Source: Streptomyces hoynatensis
Lineage (GTDB): Bacteria > Actinomycetota > Actinomycetes > Streptomycetales > Streptomycetaceae
NCBI RefSeq assembly: GCF_003626535.1
Contig: NZ_RBAL01000002.1
Location: 310,001 to 374,000 of the forward strand
Direction: 5' to 3'
Length of the DNA stretch: 64,000 nucleotides
Part shown: piece after piece, positions 16,951-25,382 of the stretch
How the letters are laid out: each line of letters starts with the position of its first letter
Numbering within the stretch: position 1 is the stretch's first letter
Program-made: the position numbers and the translations under genes
Notes under the pieces: model-generated
What the model was told of the DNA's origin: nothing
What the model saw: only the letters and a program-made list of their open reading frames with translations
The model's database searches: none

Positions 16951-17841
16951 ATGACTGACACTGATCGGATTTCCGTCGGCGTGCTCGGCACCGGGATCAT
17001 GGGTGCCGCGATGGCCCGCAACCTCAGCCGCGCCGGTTTCGACGTCCGGGTGTGGAACCGCACGCACGCCAAGGCCGAGCCGCTGGCCGCGGACGGGGCG
17101 CGCGTCGCGGCGAGCCCCGCCGAGGCCGTCGAGGGCGCCGCGATCGTCCTCACCATGCTGTACGACGGGCCCGCGGCCCTGTCCGCCATGCGGGCCGCCG
17201 CGCCCGGACTCGCCCCCGGCGCCGTGTGGATGCAGAGCACGACGGCGGGCCTTTCCGGGCTGGAGCCGCTGGCCGACTTCGCCGGGGAGCACCGGCTGAC
17301 CTTCATGGACGTGCCCGTGCTCGGCTCGCGGCAGCCGGCCGAGGCGGGCAAGCTGATCACCCTGGTCGCGGGCCCTGCCGCGGGCCGCCGGGCGCTGGAA
17401 CCGGTGCTGAACGCCGTGGGCGCCAGGACGATCGTGGCCGGGGAGCGGGCCGGGGACGCGACGCGGCTGAAGCTGGTCTGCAACAGCTGGGTGCTCGCCC
17501 TCACCCACGCCACGGCGGAGGCGCTCTCCCTCGCCAAGGGACTCGGCGTGGAACCGGGGCAGTTCCTCGAAGCCGTCGCGGGCGGCCCGCTGGACTGCGG
17601 CTACCTGCGGCAGAAGGCGGACGCGATCCTCGGGGGCGATCTGAGCGCCCACTTCACCGTGGCGACGGCGGCCAAGGACACCGGGCTCATCGTCGCCGCC
17701 GCCGACTCGGTCGCCGTCCGCCTCGACCTGGCCACCGCCGGCGCCGCCCGCTTCCGGCGGGCCACAGAACAGGGCCACGCCGCGCAGGACATGGCCGCCT
17801 CCTACTACGCCAGCTTCGACGGCGGCCGGGCCGCGGACTGA
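16951..17841 (+). CDS. NAD(P)-dependent beta-hydroxyacid dehydrogenase (HIBADH family)
   Basis: 296 residues. The N-terminal Rossmann fold carries GVLGTGIMGAAMARNL (residues 10-25). DVPVLGSRQPAEAGKL near residue 117 is the substrate-binding segment of 3-hydroxyisobutyrate dehydrogenase relatives, and the catalytic lysine lies in RLKLVCNSWV. The C-terminal part is the all-helical dimerisation domain. Related enzymes act on 3-hydroxyisobutyrate, tartronate semialdehyde or glyoxylate. Its last 37 nt overlap the 3' end of the convergent TetR gene. Confidence 0.85.
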   Translation: MTDTDRISVGVLGTGIMGAAMARNLSRAGFDVRVWNRTHAKAEPLAADGARVAASPAEAVEGAAIVLTMLYDGPAALSAMRAAAPGLAPGAVWMQSTTAGLSGLEPLADFAGEHRLTFMDVPVLGSRQPAEAGKLITLVAGPAAGRRALEPVLNAVGARTIVAGERAGDATRLKLVCNSWVLALTHATAEALSLAKGLGVEPGQFLEAVAGGPLDCGYLRQKADAILGGDLSAHFTVATAAKDTGLIVAAADSVAVRLDLATAGAARFRRATEQGHAAQDMAASYYASFDGGRAAD

Positions 17842-18563
17842 GGCCGCCCCGCCCCGTCTCCGGCCCCCGCGCCCCCGCCGCCCGCGCCCGGCGCGCCCGC
17901 CGGGTGTGCCCCGGGCCGCGGCGTTCGGCCCCGCGGCACCCGGCCGCGGGTCCCGGGGAGGGGCTCGCCGCCCAGCAGCCGCCCGGCCGCCCGGCGCGCC
18001 CGGCCCGGGGCCGCGGGGTCGGCGTGCAGCTGGAGGGCGTGGTTCAGGCTCATCATGACGCCGTTCAGCTCGAACACCAGCTGCGCGGCCGCCGTGCCCA
18101 CCGGCAGCTCCCCGCGGGCCACGGCCGCGTGCACCTCGGCCGTCAGGCGGCGTTCCCAGGCCCGGAACTGGCGGCGCAGCAGCTCCCGCACCGGCCCGCC
18201 GCGCCCGTCGTACTCGAAGGTGGCGCTGACGAACAGGCAGCCGCCGGGGAAGACCCCGCGCTCCAGGTAGGAGACCCACGCCTCGCAGACCGCCCGCAGC
18301 CGCGCCAGGCCGGGGGCGGCCCCGGCGGCCGGGCGCCACACCTCCTCGCTGAAGATCACGGCGGCCCGCTCCAGGGCCGCGAGCTGCAGCGCCTGCTTGG
18401 TGCCGAAATGGCCGAGGAGGCCGGACTTGCTGAGGCCGAGGTCGGCGGCCAGCCGCCCGATGGTCAGCCCGTCGAGGCCCTCCACGGAGGCGAGGGCGAC
18501 GCTGCGCTCCACGATCCGCTCGCGGGTGTGCCTGGCCTCGGCTGCGGAACGGCGCGGACTCAT
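17805..18563 (-). CDS. TetR-family transcriptional regulator
   Basis: 252 residues. The N-terminal TetR helix-turn-helix spans about 12-60 (RERIVERSVALASVEGLDGLT, then LAADLGLSKSGLLGHFGTK). The middle region resembles the ligand-binding domain of Streptomyces TetR proteins with a conserved GGCLF. The last 60 residues are low-complexity Gly/Ala/Pro. The ATG is only 6 nt from a TATAGT -10 box, so the mRNA is probably leaderless. It is transcribed divergently from the KAS III-like gene at 18628, with a 28-bp palindrome between them, so it probably regulates itself and that gene. Confidence 0.88.
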   Translation of the reverse strand: MSPRRSAAEARHTRERIVERSVALASVEGLDGLTIGRLAADLGLSKSGLLGHFGTKQALQLAALERAAVIFSEEVWRPAAGAAPGLARLRAVCEAWVSYLERGVFPGGCLFVSATFEYDGRGGPVRELLRRQFRAWERRLTAEVHAAVARGELPVGTAAAQLVFELNGVMMSLNHALQLHADPAAPGRARRAAGRLLGGEPLPGTRGRVPRGRTPRPGAHPAGAPGAGGGGAGAGDGAGRPQSAARPPSKLA

Positions 18564-18569
18564 GCCCCC

Positions 18570-18621
18570 ACTATAGAGACCACGAGACGGCTATAGCGTC
18601 CGATCGGTCGGTCGCTATATT
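18570..18621. promoter_or_regulatory. divergent leaderless promoters with a 28-bp palindrome
   Basis: TATAGCG (18592-18598) and CGCTATA (18613-18619) form the outer arms, and 10 of the 14 inner bases are also symmetric. The -10 box of the plus-strand gene (TATATT, 18616-18621) overlaps the right arm. The -10 box of the TetR gene (TATAGT on the minus strand) is 18570-18575. This is the likely TetR operator. Confidence 0.65.
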
Positions 18622-18627
18622 GGGCCC

Positions 18628-19587
18628 GTGAGCGAACCCGCCGGCACGAACGTGCCCACCCGCATAGCCGCGCTGGGGTACCACCAGCCCGAGCACCGGC
18701 TGACCAACGAGGACCTGTCCGGCATGGTCGAGACCAGCGACGCCTGGATTCGGCAGCGCACCGGCATCGTCACCCGCCACATCGCCCGCGAGGAGTCCGT
18801 CGCCGACCTGGCCACCGCCGCGGCGGGCAAGGCCCTGGCCGCGGCCGGGCTCGGCCCGGCAGAGATCGGGCAGGTCGTCGTCGCCACCTGCAGCGCGATC
18901 GACCGGGTGCCCTCCATCGCCGCCGAGGTGGCCGGCCGCCTCGGCATCCAGGGCGCCGTCGCCTTCGACCTCAACAACGGCTGCGCCGGCTTCACCACCG
19001 CGCTCGCCGTCGCCGACCACGCCGTGCGCGCCGGCGCCGCGCGGCACGCCCTCGTGGTGGGCGCGGAGAAGATGTCGGACGTCACCGACTACACCGACCG
19101 CTCCACCTGCGTGCTGCTCGGCGACGGGGCGGGCGCCGCCGTGGTCGGGCCCGCGGCGCAGCCGGGCATCGGGCCCGTCGTCTGGGGCTCTGACCCCACC
19201 GCGCGCGACGCGGTCAGGCTCCGCGGGGACTGGCACCCCCGCTTCGCGCAGGACGGCCAGAAGGTGTTCCGCTGGGCCACCACCGCCCTCGCCCCGCTGG
19301 CCCGCGAGGCCTGCGAGCGGGCCGGGTACGCGCCGGGCGAGCTGGGCGCCATCGTCGCCCACCAGGCCAACCTGCGGATCGTCGAGGCGCTCGCGCGGCA
19401 GCTGGACGCGCCAGGCGCCGTGGTCGCCACCGACGTGGTCACCTCGGGCAACACCTCGGCCGCCTCCGTGCCGCTCGCCCTGGCCAAGCTGGTGGAGCGG
19501 GGCGAGGTGACGCCGGGAACGCCCACGCTGCTCTTCGCCTTCGGCGGCGGGCTCTCCTGGGCGGGCCAGGTCGTGCGCTGCCCCTGA
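18628..19587 (+). CDS. beta-ketoacyl-ACP synthase III-like protein
   Basis: 319 residues of the KAS III fold. The catalytic triad is intact: C119 in NNGCAGF, H245 in VAHQANLRI and N275 in TSGNTSAAS. It would condense an acyl-CoA starter with malonyl-ACP. It is a second, diverged copy of the fabH in the fatty-acid operon at 23204-24238, and shares SDAWIRQRTGI with the family. The GTG start lies 7 nt from the -10 box. No partner biosynthetic genes are nearby, so the starter and role are unknown; TetR control suggests it is induced by a ligand or acyl-CoA. Confidence 0.88.
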   Translation: MSEPAGTNVPTRIAALGYHQPEHRLTNEDLSGMVETSDAWIRQRTGIVTRHIAREESVADLATAAAGKALAAAGLGPAEIGQVVVATCSAIDRVPSIAAEVAGRLGIQGAVAFDLNNGCAGFTTALAVADHAVRAGAARHALVVGAEKMSDVTDYTDRSTCVLLGDGAGAAVVGPAAQPGIGPVVWGSDPTARDAVRLRGDWHPRFAQDGQKVFRWATTALAPLAREACERAGYAPGELGAIVAHQANLRIVEALARQLDAPGAVVATDVVTSGNTSAASVPLALAKLVERGEVTPGTPTLLFAFGGGLSWAGQVVRCP

Positions 19588-19670
19588 GCCTCGCGCCCGC
19601 CCCGACCGCCGCCCGCCCCGACCGCCGCCCCGCCCGCCCCGGGCCCGCCCGCCGGGACGCCGCGGGCCGG

Positions 19671-20267
19671 TCAGTCGCCCGCGCCGCGGGCCCTGGGGCG
19701 GGCCCGCAGGTGGGCGCGTTCCCCCTGCCTGCCGAACAGGCTGAGAAACTCGACCGGTTCCGGGCCCGCCGCGCCGAACCAGTGCGGCACCCGGGTGTCG
19801 AACTCGGCCGCCTCGCCCGGCGAGAGCACCAGATCGTGCTCGCCGAGGACCACCCGCAGCCGCCCGTTCAGCACGTACAGCCACTCGTAGCCCTCGTGGG
19901 TCTGCGGGTCGGGCTCCCGCCGCTCCCCGCCGCCCGGGAGCACCAGCTTGTACGCCTGGATGCCGCCCGACCTGCGGGTCAGCGGCAGCATCGTCATCCC
20001 GTTGCGGGTGATGGGGCGCAGGTGGATGCGCGGATCGCCGGTGGGCGGGGCGCCGACGAGCTCGTCGAGCGTGACCCCGTGCACCCTGGCCAGCGGCAGC
20101 AGCAGCTCCAGCGTGGGGCGGCGGGCGCCCGACTCCAGCCGGGACAGGGTGCTCACCGAGATGCCGGTCGCCGCCGAGAGCGCGGCCAGGGTGGTCTCCC
20201 GGCGCCTGCGCAGCTCCCGCAGCCGCGGCCCCACCGCGCCGAGCGCCTGATCGAGGTCCTCGTCCAT
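19671..20267 (-). CDS. XRE-family regulator with C-terminal cupin
   Basis: 198 residues. The helix-turn-helix is at about 15-68 (TLAALSAATGISVSTLSRLESG). A cupin barrel occupies about 110-185 (QTHEGYEWLYVLNGRLRV, then SPGEAAEFDTRVPHWF) and probably senses a small ligand. It is divergent from the thioredoxin reductase-like gene, with 59 nt between starts and a perfect palindrome 11 nt upstream of its own ATG. Regulator-oxidoreductase pairs of this kind are frequent in actinobacteria. It probably represses the pair. Confidence 0.88.
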   Translation of the reverse strand: MDEDLDQALGAVGPRLRELRRRRETTLAALSAATGISVSTLSRLESGARRPTLELLLPLARVHGVTLDELVGAPPTGDPRIHLRPITRNGMTMLPLTRRSGGIQAYKLVLPGGGERREPDPQTHEGYEWLYVLNGRLRVVLGEHDLVLSPGEAAEFDTRVPHWFGAAGPEPVEFLSLFGRQGERAHLRARPRARGAGD

Positions 20268-20277
20268 GCCGCCCAGC

Positions 20278-20292
20278 TTGCCAGAGTGGCAA
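20278..20292. promoter_or_regulatory. perfect palindrome, likely XRE-cupin operator
   Basis: TTGCCA and TGGCAA arms flank GAG in the 59-nt gap between divergent genes. Its location over both promoters fits autoregulation by the XRE-cupin protein. Confidence 0.55.
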
Positions 20293-20326
20293 CAGGGTTT
20301 GCCGCCGCCCCGGCCGCGGCCACAGG

Positions 20327-21373
20327 GTGGCGGCGGAGGTGGTCGAGGTGACCGACGAGTTGCACGACGCGTACGACGTCGTGGTGGCGGGCGGCGGCGC
20401 GGCCGGCCTGAACGGCGCGCTCATGCTGGCCAGGTCGAGACGCACGGTGGCCGTGATCGACGCGGGCGCCCCGCGCAACGCGCCCGCCGAGGGCGTGCAC
20501 GGGCTGCTCGCCAGGGACGGCATGCCGCCCGGGGAGCTGCTGGCACGCGGCCGGGCCGAGGTGCGCCACTACGGGGGCCAGGTGCTGCGCGGCGAGATCG
20601 GCGCGGTGACGCGCGGGGAGCGGGGCGCCTTCGCGGTGACGCTGGCCGACGGCAGGTCCACCCGGGCGCGGCGGCTGCTGGTGGCCACCGGGCTCGTGGA
20701 CGAGCTGCCCGCGGTGCCGGGGCTGCGCGAGGGCTGGGGCCGCGACGTGCTGCACTGCCCGTACTGCCACGGCTGGGAGGTGCGCGACCGGGCCGTGGGC
20801 GTGCTCGGGGGCGGGCCGATGTCCGTGCACCAGGCGCTGCTGTTCCGGCAGCTGAGCGACGACGTCCTGTTCTTCCCGCACGCCGCACCCCCGCCGGCCG
20901 GCGAGGAGGCGGAACGGCTCGCCGCCCGGGGCATCCGCGTGGTGGAGGGCGAGGTGGCGGCCGTGGAGTACGCGCGGGGCCGGCTCGCGGGGCTGCGGAT
21001 GGCCGACGGCAGGCGCCTCGCCAGGCAGGCGCTCGTGGTCGGGCCCCGGATGGTGGCCCGCGTGCCCTTCCTCGCGGGCATCGGCCTGCGGCCGGTCGAA
21101 CACCCGGGCGGCGCAGGGGAGTTCCTGCCCGCCGACGCCACCGGCCGCACCGAGGTGCCCGGCGTGTGGGCCGCGGGCAACGTCGCCGACCTCGCGGCCC
21201 AGGTCGGCGCCGCCGCCGCGGCGGGCGCCCTGGCGGCGGCCCACCTCAACGCCGACCTGGTCGCCGAGGAGACCGACGCGGCCCTCGCCGCCCGCCGCAC
21301 CGCCTCCCGGGCCGGGGACGGGGACGGGGACGGGGCCGCCGCCGCGGCCGGCGGGAGCCCCCGGGGCCGCTGA
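20327..21373 (+). CDS. FAD-dependent thioredoxin reductase-like oxidoreductase
   Basis: 348 residues. GGGAAGLNGAL near residue 20 binds FAD, and VGVLGGGPMSVHQAL is the NAD(P) loop, although its GxGxxG is altered to GGGPMS. CPYCHGWEV near residue 144 holds the redox Cys-x2-Cys of thioredoxin reductases. VWAAGNVADLAAQVGAAAAAG closes the FAD domain. The altered pyridine-nucleotide loop suggests a TrxR-like flavoprotein, not classical TrxB. The listed start is GTG 20327; a GTG at 20339 is equally possible. It is probably controlled by the divergent XRE-cupin regulator. Confidence 0.85.
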   Translation: MAAEVVEVTDELHDAYDVVVAGGGAAGLNGALMLARSRRTVAVIDAGAPRNAPAEGVHGLLARDGMPPGELLARGRAEVRHYGGQVLRGEIGAVTRGERGAFAVTLADGRSTRARRLLVATGLVDELPAVPGLREGWGRDVLHCPYCHGWEVRDRAVGVLGGGPMSVHQALLFRQLSDDVLFFPHAAPPPAGEEAERLAARGIRVVEGEVAAVEYARGRLAGLRMADGRRLARQALVVGPRMVARVPFLAGIGLRPVEHPGGAGEFLPADATGRTEVPGVWAAGNVADLAAQVGAAAAAGALAAAHLNADLVAEETDAALAARRTASRAGDGDGDGAAAAAGGSPRGR

Positions 21374-21414
21374 GGCGCCGCCCGCCCGCCGGACGCGCCG
21401 CGCAGGCGGCGCAC

Positions 21415-21457
21415 GCGCCGCGGCCCCCCACCCGGAGCGGGCGGGGGGCCGCGGCGC
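21415..21457. terminator. bidirectional hairpin terminator
   Basis: Perfect 15-bp stem (arms 21415-21429 and 21443-21457) with a 13-nt loop, between the convergent ends of the oxidoreductase gene and fabF. It should stop transcription from both sides. Confidence 0.8.
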
Positions 21458-21496
21458 GCAGGGGGGCGCGGGGCCGGGCCCGCGCGCTTCGCCCGG

Positions 21497-22780
21497 CTAG
21501 ACGGTGCGGAGGGCCAGCACGACGTTGTGGCCGCCGAATCCGAAGGAGTTGTTGATCGCGGCGATCGTGCCCGAGGGCAGCTGCCGCGCCTCGGCACCCA
21601 CGACGTCCGCGTCCACCTCGGGGTCGAGCCGGTCGAGGTTGATCGTCGGGGGCGCCGTGCGGTGGTGGAGCGCCAGCACGGTGGCGACCGTCTCCACGCC
21701 GCCCGCGCCGCCGAGGAGGTGGCCGGTCATCGACTTGGTCGCGGAGATCGCCACGTGGTCGAGGTCCTCGCCCAGCACCTGGCGCAGCGCCTTGATCTCC
21801 GCCACGTCGCCCTGCGGCGTGGAGGTGGCGTGCGCGTTCAGGTGGGCGAGCTGCTCCGGCTTGAGGTCCGTGGTGTCCAGCAGGTGCCGCATGGCGGCGG
21901 CGATGCCGCGCCCCTCCGGCTCGGGCTGGGCGATGTGGTGGGCGTCGGCGGACAGGCCCTGGCCCAGCATCTCGCAGTAGACCCGGGCGCCGCGCTTCGC
22001 CGCGTGCTCGGCCGACTCCAGGACGACCATGCCGGCGCCCTCGCCGAGCACGAAGCCGTCCCGCGCGGCGTCGTAGGGCCGGGAGGCGGCCTCGGGCGCG
22101 TCGTTGTTCTTCGACATCGCCATCATGTTGGAGAAGGCGGCGATCGGCAGCGGGTGGATGCACGCCTCGGTGCCGCCGGCCACCACCACGTCGGCACGGC
22201 CGGAGCGGATCATCTCGATCCCGTAGCCCACGGCCTCCGCGCCCGAGGCGCAGGCGCTGACCGGAGTGTGCACGCCCGCCCTGGCGTTGAACTCAAGACC
22301 CACGTGCGCCGAGGGGCTGTTGGGCATCAGCATCGGCACGGTGTGCGGGGAAACCCGCCGCGCGCCCAGGTCCTTGAGGATGTCGTACTGCGTCATCAGC
22401 GTGGTGACGCCGCCGATGCCGGTGGCCACCGCGGCGCCGAGGCGCTCGGCCGGAATGGCCTCGTCCTCGCCCGCCTTGGCCGTGAAGCCGGCGTCGGCCC
22501 ACGCCTCCCTGGCCGCGATCAGCGCGAACTGAGCCGAGCGGTCCAGGCGGCGGAGCAGCGGACGGGGAAGCACGTCGGCCGGCTCGACCGCGGCGCGGGC
22601 CGCGATCCGCACCGGCAGGTCCTCCAGACGCACCGGCAGGTCGGCGGCCCATTCCTCGGTCAGGGCACGCACTCCGGAGCGGCCGGCGACGAGGCCCTCC
22701 CAGGTCGTTGCGCTGTCGCCACCCAGCGGTGTGGTTGCGCCCACACCGGTGACAACCACCGTTCGATTGGTCGCGTTCAC
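21497..22780 (-). CDS. fabF: beta-ketoacyl-ACP synthase II
   Basis: 427 residues. It elongates acyl-ACP with malonyl-ACP in type II fatty acid synthesis. The catalytic cysteine is C177 in VSACASG; the two active-site histidines lie in NAHATSTPQGD and KSMTGHLLGG. NNSFGFGGHNVVL closes the fold. The start is GTG 22780. It is the last gene of the fabD-fabH-acpP-fabF operon that provides the primary fatty acids in Streptomyces. A strong terminator follows. Confidence 0.96.
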   Translation of the reverse strand: MNATNRTVVVTGVGATTPLGGDSATTWEGLVAGRSGVRALTEEWAADLPVRLEDLPVRIAARAAVEPADVLPRPLLRRLDRSAQFALIAAREAWADAGFTAKAGEDEAIPAERLGAAVATGIGGVTTLMTQYDILKDLGARRVSPHTVPMLMPNSPSAHVGLEFNARAGVHTPVSACASGAEAVGYGIEMIRSGRADVVVAGGTEACIHPLPIAAFSNMMAMSKNNDAPEAASRPYDAARDGFVLGEGAGMVVLESAEHAAKRGARVYCEMLGQGLSADAHHIAQPEPEGRGIAAAMRHLLDTTDLKPEQLAHLNAHATSTPQGDVAEIKALRQVLGEDLDHVAISATKSMTGHLLGGAGGVETVATVLALHHRTAPPTINLDRLDPEVDADVVGAEARQLPSGTIAAINNSFGFGGHNVVLALRTV

Positions 22781-22866
22781 GGTATTTCTGACTTCCGCTA
22801 GTCGGGGATGTGGTGCTTCGCCACCCGGGAGGGTGGCGACAGGCGCGGTGTTCGCCGAACCGCTGG

Positions 22867-23115
22867 TCAGCTCTGGTGCTCGGCGATGTAGGTGACGGCG
22901 TCGCCCACGGTCTTCAGGCCCCGCACGTCGTCGTCCGGGATCTTGACGCCGAAGCGCTCCTCCGCCGCGACGACCACCTCGACCATGGACAGCGAGTCGA
23001 CGTCAAGGTCGTCGGTGAACGACTTCTCCTCGGTCACCTCGTCGTTCGGGATGCCGGCGATCTCGTTCACGATATCGGCGAGACCGGCGATGATCTCTTC
23101 CTTCGTGGCAGCCAT
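22867..23115 (-). CDS. acpP: acyl carrier protein
   Basis: 82 residues. It carries growing acyl chains on a phosphopantetheine arm attached to S41 in DVDSLSMVEV. The acidic four-helix composition and length are standard. ATG 23115 has GGAG 9 nt upstream; the in-frame upstream ATG has no ribosome site. It sits between fabH and fabF. Confidence 0.96.
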   Translation of the reverse strand: MAATKEEIIAGLADIVNEIAGIPNDEVTEEKSFTDDLDVDSLSMVEVVVAAEERFGVKIPDDDVRGLKTVGDAVTYIAEHQS

Positions 23116-23203
23116 TGCGGTGCTCCTTCGGTGTTCTGCGGTTGCGGTGGGTACCGCGCTCGGGTGTCGGCCCACGCTGCGTGGGCCGTGCTGCGAATCG
23201 TGC

Positions 23204-24238
23204 TTAGGGGAGGGTAACGACCGTCGCGGCGTAGACGAGACCCGCCCCGAAGCCGATGACGAGGGCGGTGTCGCCGCTCTTGGCCTGCCCGGTCGCCAGC
23301 ATCCGCTCCATGGCGAGCGGAATGGAGGCGGCCGAGGTGTTGCCCGTGGTCTCGATGTCCCGCGCCACCACGACGTGTTCCGGCAGCCGCAGCGTCTTGA
23401 CCATCGAGTCGATGATGCGCATGTTCGCCTGGTGCGGGATGAAGACGTCCAGCTCCTCGGCGGTGATCCCGGCCGCGTCCAGGGCCTGCTGGGCGACCTT
23501 GGCCATCTCGTAGACGGCCCAGCGGAAGACCGTCTGGCCCTCCTGCCGCAGCGCGGGGAACTTCACCTCTCCGTGCGAGTCGACCGGGAGGTTCTCCAGG
23601 TTCCCCAGGCGGTAGCGGTCCCAGGGCACCGTCTGCGCGATGACGTCGGCCTTCTCGCCGTCCGAGCCCCACACGGTCGGGCCCATGGCGGGCTCCTCCG
23701 AGGGGCCGACGACGACCGCGCCCGCGCCGTCGCCGAACAGGAAGGCCGTGGACCTGTCCTCCCGGTCGGTCAGGTCGGACAGCCGCTCCACGCCGACCAC
23801 CAGGACGTGGCGCGCGCTGCCGTCCACGATCATGCCCCGGGCCAGGGTGAGGCCGTAGCCGAAGCCGGCGCAGGCCGCGGAGATGTCGAACGCGGCGGGC
23901 TTGCCCGCGCCGAGCCGGTGGGCGATGTCGGTGGCGACCGAGGGGGTCTGCATGAAGTGCGAGACGGTGGAGATGAGCACCGCGTCGATCTCCTCGGCGG
24001 CGATCCCGGCGTCGGCGAGGGCCTTGCCCGCCGCGGCCAGCGACATCTCGGCGACCGTCTCCTCGGGGCCCGCCCAGTGCCGGGTGACGATCCCGGAGCG
24101 GGAGCGAATCCACTCGTCGGACGAGTCGATGTGCCGCAGGATCTCCTCGTTCGGCACGACCCGCGTCGGGCGGTAGCCGCCGACGCCCATGATCCGCGCG
24201 TAGGGGGCTCCTCGGCTGACCTTCAGTGTGGCGGGCAT
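23204..24238 (-). CDS. fabH: beta-ketoacyl-ACP synthase III
   Basis: 344 residues. It starts fatty acid synthesis by condensing acyl-CoA primers (isobutyryl-, isovaleryl- or acetyl-CoA in this genus) with malonyl-ACP. The catalytic residues are C123 in SAACAGFGY, the histidine of IPHQANMRI and the asparagine of TTGNTSAAS. ATG 24238 has GAGGAG upstream. It is the essential operon copy; compare the diverged copy at 18628-19587. Confidence 0.96.
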   Translation of the reverse strand: MPATLKVSRGAPYARIMGVGGYRPTRVVPNEEILRHIDSSDEWIRSRSGIVTRHWAGPEETVAEMSLAAAGKALADAGIAAEEIDAVLISTVSHFMQTPSVATDIAHRLGAGKPAAFDISAACAGFGYGLTLARGMIVDGSARHVLVVGVERLSDLTDREDRSTAFLFGDGAGAVVVGPSEEPAMGPTVWGSDGEKADVIAQTVPWDRYRLGNLENLPVDSHGEVKFPALRQEGQTVFRWAVYEMAKVAQQALDAAGITAEELDVFIPHQANMRIIDSMVKTLRLPEHVVVARDIETTGNTSAASIPLAMERMLATGQAKSGDTALVIGFGAGLVYAATVVTLP

Positions 24239-24280
24239 TGCACGCTCCTCTTCGGCGGCTGTTTCGCGGCTGCGTGGCGG

Positions 24281-25294
24281 CTATACGGCGGAGTCGTCGG
24301 CCGTGCCGTCCGCCGCGGCCTCGCCCGCCGTGCCGGCGCCGGGGCCGTGGGCGGCGATCAGCTCACGGGCCGCGGCGAGATGGGCGGGGGACTTGAGGGC
24401 CACCCTTTCCACGCCAGGCAGGTTGCGCCTGGCCAGGCCGGCGAGCGTGCCCCCCGGGCACAGCTCGACCAGGGCGGTGATCCCGAGGCGCTGGAACGTC
24501 TCCACGCACAGGTCCCAGCGCACCGGGCTCGACACCTGGCGGACCAGGCGGTCGACGATCTTGGGCCCGCCGTCCACGACGTCGCCGTCGGCGTTGGAGA
24601 CGAACGGGATGCCGGGGTCGGCCGGGCTGAGGCCGGCGACGGCGCGCTCCATCGCGGCCACCGCGGGGGCCATGTGCCGGGTGTGGAAGGCCCCGGCCAC
24701 CTTGAGCGGCACCACGCGGGCCTTCTCCGGCTTGTCCGCGGCGAACGCGGCCAGCTGCTCCAGCGTGCCCGCGGCGACGATCTGGCCGCCGCCGTTGTTG
24801 TTGGCCGCGATCAGCCCGCACTCCTCAAGGCGGGCCGCCACCTGCTCCGGGTCGCCGCCGAGCACCGCGGACATGCCGGTCTCGGTGGTCGCGGCGGCCT
24901 CGGCCATCGCCGCGGACCTGTCCCTGACCAGCGCGATCGTCTCCTGCTCCGTCAGCACCCCGGCGATGGCGGCGGCGGGCAGCTCGCCCACGCTGTGCCC
25001 GGCCACCGCGTGGGCGAGCGGGGGCAGGCCGGGCGCGAGGTGCTCGTCGCCCACGCCCTCGCCGGTGGAGCGCAGCGCCCTCGCGGACAGCAGCGCGGCG
25101 GCGACGAGCAGCGGCTGGGCGACCTGCGTGTCGCGGATCTCCTCCTCGCCGGCTTCCGTGCCGTAGTGGACGAGGTCGAGTCCCGCCGTCTCGGACCAGA
25201 GGCGCAGCAGGTCGGCGGCGCCTGGGAGTTCGAGCCACGGGGTGAGGAAGCCGGGCGTCTGGGAGCCCTGGCCGGGAGCGACGAGTACGAGCAC
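24281..25294 (-). CDS. fabD: malonyl-CoA:ACP transacylase
   Basis: 337 residues. It moves malonyl groups from CoA to ACP. The nucleophile is S101 in GHSVGE, the catalytic histidine is H204 in GAFHTRHM, and APGQGSQ opens the fold. The start is GTG 25294. The C-terminus has an extra Ala/Gly-rich tail. It is the first gene of the fab operon, immediately downstream of fasR, which is expected to activate it. Confidence 0.96.
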   Translation of the reverse strand: MLVLVAPGQGSQTPGFLTPWLELPGAADLLRLWSETAGLDLVHYGTEAGEEEIRDTQVAQPLLVAAALLSARALRSTGEGVGDEHLAPGLPPLAHAVAGHSVGELPAAAIAGVLTEQETIALVRDRSAAMAEAAATTETGMSAVLGGDPEQVAARLEECGLIAANNNGGGQIVAAGTLEQLAAFAADKPEKARVVPLKVAGAFHTRHMAPAVAAMERAVAGLSPADPGIPFVSNADGDVVDGGPKIVDRLVRQVSSPVRWDLCVETFQRLGITALVELCPGGTLAGLARRNLPGVERVALKSPAHLAAARELIAAHGPGAGTAGEAAADGTADDSAV

Positions 25295-25382
25295 CCTTTC
25301 ACTCTCTCCCGGGGTGCGGGGTTGACGCCCGTGGTGGCGAGAACGAAGAACAGTCGAGGGATTTGTTCACCTTCGACAAAGC

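Noticed and set aside
18628..25294. KAS and ACP genes as a polyketide or specialised metabolite cluster
   Set aside because: fabD-fabH-acpP-fabF with fasR is the primary fatty acid operon, and no tailoring genes accompany the extra KAS III.
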